NCBI GenBank assembly: GCA_964515915.1
Contig: CAZEXM010000040.1
Coordinates: 1-19,481 of the forward strand
Source: JAHOYW01 sp964515915
GTDB taxonomy: Bacteria > Verrucomicrobiota > Lentisphaeria > Victivallales > Victivallaceae
Length of the DNA stretch: 19,481 bases
Reading direction: 5' to 3'
Shown here: one piece after another, positions 15,949 to 19,481 of the stretch
Position numbering within the stretch: the first letter of the stretch is position 1
Layout of the letters: each line of letters starts with the position of its first letter
Program-made: the position numbers and the translations under genes
Notes under the pieces: generated by a model
Database searches by the model: none
What the model was told of the DNA's origin: nothing
What the model saw: the letters and a program-made list of their open reading frames with translations, nothing else

Positions 15949-16830
15949 TCAGCTTTTTGTTTTCAATTCCTGTTCAACTTTTTTAAGACATTCTATTCGT
16001 TCCTGACAAACTATTCTCGTCAAATCAAGTAATTTTTTTGCTTCTTTGCTCCAATAATCTAATTGTTCGTTGCTTACTGGAAATTCTTCTTCACTTCGGT
16101 AACGTCCACCTATGTAGGCATAATCCAAGTAGTCAAACAGCCCTTTTTGCTCCTTCGTTTCGCGGGGTAGTGCTTCTTTTATTCTTTGATCGAATTTCAA
16201 TATACGTTCCCTTAAAATCTTGAGATAATGCTCGTAAGGGTTGTAATGGGTAAAAACCATTTCTATGGCTGTGTAGCACATTTCTACTACTTGTTGAAGG
16301 TCAAACGCAGATAAGCCATTTTTCTTTCTGGCGATATGAAATTTAGATGTTTCATAAAACTCTATTGCAAAATCAAACCACTGTTTAAAGTCCTCTTCCG
16401 CAATTTCTCGTCTGCGCGTTGGTGTCAGTTTTAAAGAATCAGCTAATTCATGTTTTCCTGAATTGAACAATATCTTTCCTTCCCGTTTTATGTCGGTGAA
16501 AAAGTATTGTTTTTCCTCTAAATTGCTGTTAACAAAATCTATTTCCTCAGCAATCACTTGTACAGAGATTTCAATGTCCTTGAACATATCCCCTAGTTTT
16601 GCACGCAATCCATCCCGGCTATTGACATCTGAGCTTACTGCTAAAATGTCATAATCACTCTTTTTGCCTTTGGTTTTACCTCTTTTCTCTTTGTAATCTC
16701 CTCTGGCATAAGAACCAAAAAGTACAACTATTTCCGCTTTTCCCGTGTCCACTATTTGTTGAGTTATTATTTCTAATTCCTCAACCTTGTTGTCAGGCAG
16801 ATAAGGTAATATTTCAGCTAAATTCGTCAT
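15949..16830 (-). CDS. Fused minimal nucleotidyltransferase-HEPN protein
   Basis: 293 residues. The N-terminal half has the polymerase-beta nucleotidyltransferase motif: FGSYARGD (38-45) then SDYDILAV (58-65), so G39-S40 and D59-x-D61. The spacing is 18 residues rather than the usual 10 because of a lysine-rich insert. From about residue 144 a helical HEPN-like domain follows (AFDLQQVVEMCYTAIEMVF, NPYEHYLKIL, AYIGGRY). In two-gene MNT-HEPN toxin-antitoxin pairs the MNT enzyme nucleotidylates the HEPN RNase. Here both are one chain, and no RX4HXY toxin motif is visible, so a toxin role is doubtful. Start at 16830 (MTNLAE) is chosen because the NTase fold begins there; an in-frame ATG at 16902 adds 24 unsupported residues and would begin upstream of the likely -10. 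The gene stands alone between two inverted repeats, convergent with ruvB. Function otherwise unknown. Confidence 0.85.
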   Translation of the reverse strand: MTNLAEILPYLPDNKVEELEIITQQIVDTGKAEIVVLFGSYARGDYKEKRGKTKGKKSDYDILAVSSDVNSRDGLRAKLGDMFKDIEISVQVIAEEIDFVNSNLEEKQYFFTDIKREGKILFNSGKHELADSLKLTPTRRREIAEEDFKQWFDFAIEFYETSKFHIARKKNGLSAFDLQQVVEMCYTAIEMVFTHYNPYEHYLKILRERILKFDQRIKEALPRETKEQKGLFDYLDYAYIGGRYRSEEEFPVSNEQLDYWSKEAKKLLDLTRIVCQERIECLKKVEQELKTKS

Positions 16831-16878
16831 TTTCCATTTTCTATAAGCTTTATGTTCATCTAAAATTTTTATGCATAT

Positions 16879-16884
16879 ATTATA
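16879..16884 (-). promoter_or_regulatory. Candidate -10 of the NTase-HEPN gene
   Basis: The minus strand reads TATAAT, a perfect -10, about 49 bases before the chosen ATG at 16830. The region where a -35 should be is AT-rich (around TTAATTG) without a good match. It lies inside the repeat-bracketed segment, so the cassette would carry its own promoter. Confidence 0.4.
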
Positions 16885-16931
16885 CCGAATTGTACAATAC
16901 AATTAACATAATTTCATAAAAATACAAATTT

Positions 16932-17056
16932 CCGAGTTTAATTATGCAGCTTGCTGCGTGATTAAACTCGATACATAAAAAGTTTTTGAAAAAGATGAGG
17001 GGGTTTGGGGGAGAAGAGAAAACTTTTTTCAAAAAGTTTTCTCTTCTCCCCCAATT
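16932..17056 (-). repeat. 125-bp bipartite palindromic repeat, right (inverted) copy
   Basis: Inverse complement of 15781-15905 at 115 of 125 positions. The smaller hairpin is at 16932-16971 (centre GCAGCTTGCTGC) and the 46-base palindrome at 17007-17052. It ends 2 bases before the stop codon of the D-2-hydroxyacid dehydrogenase. The inner hairpins of the two copies face the NTase-HEPN gene and the big palindromes lie outermost, so the cassette has symmetric ends. Differences cluster at the linker before the small hairpin. Confidence 0.9.
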
Positions 17057-17058
17057 TA

Positions 17059-18021
17059 TCATATATTCCAAATGAAATTTCCAGTTTTCTTGAATTCTTC
17101 CAGTTGCTGGATGGATTGTTCGCTTTTGCGTTCGACTGCTTCGCTGGTGTTAAAAGCGTTATGGGGAGTGAAAATCACATTATCCAGTCGGGCTAGTTTT
17201 TTAAGGGCGCGCAGTTGCGGAGTATCGGCGGCGATTTCGCCGCGCATTGCCGGAGCGATAAGCTTTTCATTTTCATAAACATCCATGCCGAGACCGGCAA
17301 GGTGTTTTTCCTCCAGCAGTTGCAGGAGGCCATCCAGCGGGGAAAGTTCACCGCGGGCGATGTTGATGAAAATCATGCCAGGTTTGGCTTGTTTGAGCTT
17401 CGCGTAATCAAAATACGCTTTACTGGAGTCGTTAAGGTCCATTGCCGCAACAATGATATCCGCCTGCGGCGCGGCTTTTTCGTAACTGGTGTAATTGACA
17501 AAAGCGAATTTTTCTTCCAAATCAACGCCTTGCACATTCATATTGAGTCCCTGCCCGATTTTAACTATTTCGCTGCCGATATTGCCGACGCCGACCACTA
17601 AAAGACTGCGTCCGCCGGTTTCTCCGCCGGTGATTCCGTCGCGTTTAAAACTTTGAAAATTATGAATTTGGCGCGGTAGTTTACGCAGGAGCATCATCCA
17701 TAAAATGAGAGCTTGTTCCGCGACCGCGCGATTGCAGTAAAGCGGTAAATATCCACATTTAAGCTTTTCAGCTCCGGCTTCCCGGCGATAAGCGGCCAGA
17801 TGCTCAAAACCGGTACTGCGCGTGAGGATTGCTTTGATTTGACTTGCCCATTCGAGTGGAATCAGGGATTGCGTCCTGACGGAAATAATTTCCGCCGGAG
17901 CTTCGTTCGCGCCATATTCCTGAATGGTTTTCCAAGTGTAGGCCGCGTCAAATATCCCGGCATTATATTTCTTTAATGCCGCCTGTTCCTCCTCAAATGC
18001 CTCAAAAAAGAAAATATCCAT
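17059..18021 (-). CDS. D-2-hydroxyacid dehydrogenase, NAD-dependent
   Basis: 320-residue cytosolic oxidoreductase of the D-isomer-specific 2-hydroxyacid dehydrogenase family, reducing a 2-keto acid to a D-2-hydroxy acid. The dinucleotide loop GVGNIGSE is at 144-151. The catalytic triad is R223 (NIARGEL), E252 (DVYENE) and H287 (TPHNAF). The closest general type is D-lactate dehydrogenase-like, but pyruvate, hydroxypyruvate, phenylpyruvate and others cannot be separated by eye. Start at 18021 opens directly on the first beta strand; the ribosome site is weak (CGGAAA). It lies 27 bases downstream of the RAYT gene on the same strand, and its stop is 2 bases from the palindromic repeat. Confidence 0.88.
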   Translation of the reverse strand: MDIFFFEAFEEEQAALKKYNAGIFDAAYTWKTIQEYGANEAPAEIISVRTQSLIPLEWASQIKAILTRSTGFEHLAAYRREAGAEKLKCGYLPLYCNRAVAEQALILWMMLLRKLPRQIHNFQSFKRDGITGGETGGRSLLVVGVGNIGSEIVKIGQGLNMNVQGVDLEEKFAFVNYTSYEKAAPQADIIVAAMDLNDSSKAYFDYAKLKQAKPGMIFINIARGELSPLDGLLQLLEEKHLAGLGMDVYENEKLIAPAMRGEIAADTPQLRALKKLARLDNVIFTPHNAFNTSEAVERKSEQSIQQLEEFKKTGNFIWNI

Positions 18022-18048
18022 AATGAATTTCCGTGTTATTTAGTTCAG

Positions 18049-18750
18049 TCATTCTGAATGATCGTTTTGTGGCGATATTAAACTTAAAATACCACCACTA
18101 CTGAAATTTTTCTTAATATACTCTATCGTCTGATAAAAATGTTTTTCATCTCTAATATACCTGTCCCAATATCCCCTTTGCCACAAACTGCCGGGAGCGC
18201 TGGTCGCTAGACCGGCATTTATCCTGATTTCATTTATATGCCGTGCACTATAATTTTTCCATGATCTTACAATTTCCCCTAACTCAACTCCATCATATAC
18301 TTTTATCAAAATATGTATATGGTTAGGCATAACAACATACGCCGTTAAATCATAACGCATACCGTCAAAGTGCCGCCAGTTATTCTCTACAACTTTCGCG
18401 CATTCTATATTTTGTAAAGCACAGGAACCATAACCTTTATCCAAAAACTTTTCTATTTTCTTACGCCGTTTCATTTCCATGAATTCAGGAGCGACATCTT
18501 TCAATTCCAATTGCATATTCTTTAATATATTTTGAGGAAGACTATCAGCCAAACGATACGTTATTATTTGATATATTCCTCCCTGATCGTAATGTGGCAA
18601 ATACCCCCGTGTGTACCAACCTTTATGGGGAGAAGAAATGCCGGTCTGGCGACCAGCGCTCCCGGCAGGAGAAGAAATGCTGGCTTGGCGACACGCGCTC
18701 CCGGCTTTTTCGGCGCTTACGACTTCATTATTATTTTTTATTTTTGACAT
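18049..18750 (-). CDS. REP-associated tyrosine transposase (RAYT, Y1/IS200-like)
   Basis: 233-residue single-strand DNA transposase-like protein of the Y1_Tnp HUH family. The core begins at GWYTRGYLPHYD (44-55), with ITYRLADSLP (63-72) typical of RAYTs. The HUH motif is HIH (144-146) in MPNHIHIL. The catalytic tyrosine is probably in the helix HFYQTIEYIKKN (Y206 or Y211). RAYTs act on REP hairpins and are usually single, non-autonomously mobile genes. The ATG at 18750 has AGGAG (18757-18761) six bases upstream. Residues 16-28 and 29-41 are a tandem 13-residue repeat (AGSACRQASISSP, AGSAGRQTGISSP) encoded by two REP-like units, and about residues 179-188 are encoded by an inverted third unit. 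A 13-base palindrome TCATTCTGAATGA covers the stop. The gene sits between engB and a dehydrogenase, so it is an insertion in housekeeping DNA. Confidence 0.9.
   Translation of the reverse strand: MSKIKNNNEVVSAEKAGSACRQASISSPAGSAGRQTGISSPHKGWYTRGYLPHYDQGGIYQIITYRLADSLPQNILKNMQLELKDVAPEFMEMKRRKKIEKFLDKGYGSCALQNIECAKVVENNWRHFDGMRYDLTAYVVMPNHIHILIKVYDGVELGEIVRSWKNYSARHINEIRINAGLATSAPGSLWQRGYWDRYIRDEKHFYQTIEYIKKNFSSGGILSLISPQNDHSE
18190..18220 (+). repeat. REP-like palindrome inside the RAYT gene (copy 3)
   Basis: The 31-base unit contains GGAG followed by an imperfect hairpin GCTGGTC-GCTA-GACCGGC and then ATTT. GGAG ahead of a short hairpin is classic REP layout. It matches the copy at 18636-18666 in inverse orientation at 30 of 31 positions. 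It lies in frame in the transposase C-terminal part, just before the LWQRGYWDR motif. Confidence 0.8.
18636..18666 (-). repeat. REP-like palindrome inside the RAYT gene (copy 2)
   Basis: Same 31-base unit as 18190-18220, on the opposite strand, with stem GCTGGTC/GACCGGC and GGAG on its 5' side. It is part of a 39-base tandem repeat with copy 1, exactly 13 codons, so the transposase frame stays open through both. Confidence 0.8.
18675..18705 (-). repeat. REP-like palindrome inside the RAYT gene (copy 1, diverged)
   Basis: Tandem partner of copy 2 at a 39-base period. It carries several substitutions in the stem (TGTC/AGCC in place of GGTC/GACC), so hairpin pairing is weaker. It keeps GGAG and the ATTTCTTCTCC tail. 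It encodes residues of the N-terminal extension, ahead of the conserved transposase core. Confidence 0.7.
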
Positions 18751-18777
18751 TCATGACTCCTGTCGAAGCCGACTGAA

Positions 18778-19356
18778 TTAATTATCCAGGTAGCGGTCAA
18801 GGGTATTCCACAGTTCCGCTTTGCCGCGCTTTTTGAGCACGGAAAAAAGTATGGGTTCCTTGCCGAATATATCGGTGATTTCCCTGACGGATTTTGCTAT
18901 CGCATTCTTTTTCAGTTTGTCCACCTTGTTTGCGACAATGCAGCTTGGCAGTTCCGTATTGTTTAAAAAATCCGCCATGAGTAAATCGTTTTCCAGCCCG
19001 GGGTGGCGCGCGTCGACAACGTGGACAATGACTTTTATGTTGCGCCCGGCGCACAAATAAGATTCAATATACTTCCGCCATTTTGCTTTTTCTTTTTTGG
19101 AAACTTTCGCGTAGCCGAATCCCGGCAGATCGACAAAACGAAATGCCTCATTGATCAGGAAAAAATTAATTTCCCGGGTTTTACCCGGGGTATTGCCTAT
19201 TCTGGCAAGACCTTTGCGATTGAGCAAACTGTTAATCAGCGATGATTTGCCGACATTTGAACGTCCCGCGAAAGCGATTTCGGGGAGATTATTGGGCGGA
19301 AACTGTTTCGGGTCAACCGCTCCGGTTATAAATTCAGACGATTTAATTATAGTCAT
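18778..19356 (-). CDS. engB: Ribosome biogenesis GTP-binding protein EngB/YsxC
   Basis: 192-residue GTPase of the TrmE-Era-EngA-EngB group, needed for large ribosomal subunit assembly. G1 GRSNVGKSS is at 31-39, the G2 region TPGKTREINFF at 57-67, G3 DLPGFGYAK at 76-84 and G4 NKVD at 143-146 (many EngB proteins have TKxD). The G5 position reads FSVLKKRG (171-178) where SS/SA-x-x-x-G is common. Length matches the family. Its start has an AGAGGT stretch about a dozen bases upstream. It is followed by the RAYT gene 27 bases on, same strand. The 125 bases between its start and the window edge hold no gene, only a stray AAAGGAG-like motif near 19410 on the minus strand. Assignment is secure. Confidence 0.95.
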   Translation of the reverse strand: MTIIKSSEFITGAVDPKQFPPNNLPEIAFAGRSNVGKSSLINSLLNRKGLARIGNTPGKTREINFFLINEAFRFVDLPGFGYAKVSKKEKAKWRKYIESYLCAGRNIKVIVHVVDARHPGLENDLLMADFLNNTELPSCIVANKVDKLKKNAIAKSVREITDIFGKEPILFSVLKKRGKAELWNTLDRYLDN

Positions 19357-19481
19357 ATATTCTTTTATACCTCTATTGTTTATCTTATCCGGCAGGAAAC
19401 AATAACTCCTTTTGGCGCAATATAAAAGCCTGAATTCCCGAAAAGATGTAACTATTAAAGCTTTTATAGTGTCTTAACCTA

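Noticed and set aside
15637..16032. Several short open frames on both strands over the left palindromic repeat
   Set aside because: Their peptides are translations of the palindrome and recur in the other repeat copy; no independent coding signal.
18600..18720. CRISPR array from the repeated units near the RAYT start
   Set aside because: Only two tandem units with a 39-base period, no unique spacers, and they are in frame in a transposase; no cas genes.

Overview
This 19.5 kb window is bacterial and has two compositions. Positions 1-9073 are AT-rich (roughly one third G+C by eye) and hold a plus-strand defence operon. Positions 10193-19356 are nearer half G+C and hold mostly housekeeping genes. 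No 16S rRNA or lineage marker is present. Short-palindrome repeats, a RAYT transposase, and the mix of metabolic genes would fit a Gram-negative anaerobe, perhaps from the PVC/Lentisphaerae group, but that is a weak inference.

Region 1 (1-9073) is a Type III restriction-modification operon: the 3' end of an unidentified gene, the methyltransferase mod, a 1092-residue SF2 helicase with a nuclease-like C-terminal region, and the restriction subunit res. Gaps are 14, 11 and 41 bases, so the genes are probably co-transcribed. The extra helicase-nuclease between mod and res is the unusual part.

Region 2 (9074-10192) is a 1.1 kb non-coding junction. It holds a clean 3' half of a tRNA-Val(GAC) gene without its 5' half, which is the footprint a tRNA-targeting integrase leaves. 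Next come paired 10-bp-period direct repeats like integrase arm sites, then a dense cluster of hairpins and inverted repeats between about 9669 and 9942.

Region 3 (10193-15737) is core metabolism and repair: a mannitol-1-phosphate-dehydrogenase-like gene, ilvC (ketol-acid reductoisomerase), a shared bidirectional terminator, tkt (transketolase with an odd cysteine/aspartate-rich tail) on the minus strand, and divergent ruvB.

Region 4 (15738-17058) is a one-gene cassette. A fused nucleotidyltransferase-HEPN protein is bracketed by two 125-bp inverted copies of a bipartite palindromic repeat (115/125 identical). It sits between ruvB and a D-2-hydroxyacid dehydrogenase gene.

Region 5 (17059-19481) is a minus-strand run: D-2-hydroxyacid dehydrogenase, a RAYT (REP-associated tyrosine transposase) gene carrying three REP-like palindromes inside its own reading frame, and engB/ysxC.

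The most interesting points are the inverted-repeat-bracketed NTase-HEPN cassette, the REP units translated in frame inside the RAYT, the extra helicase-nuclease in the Type III operon, and the tRNA scar next to a structured non-coding cluster.
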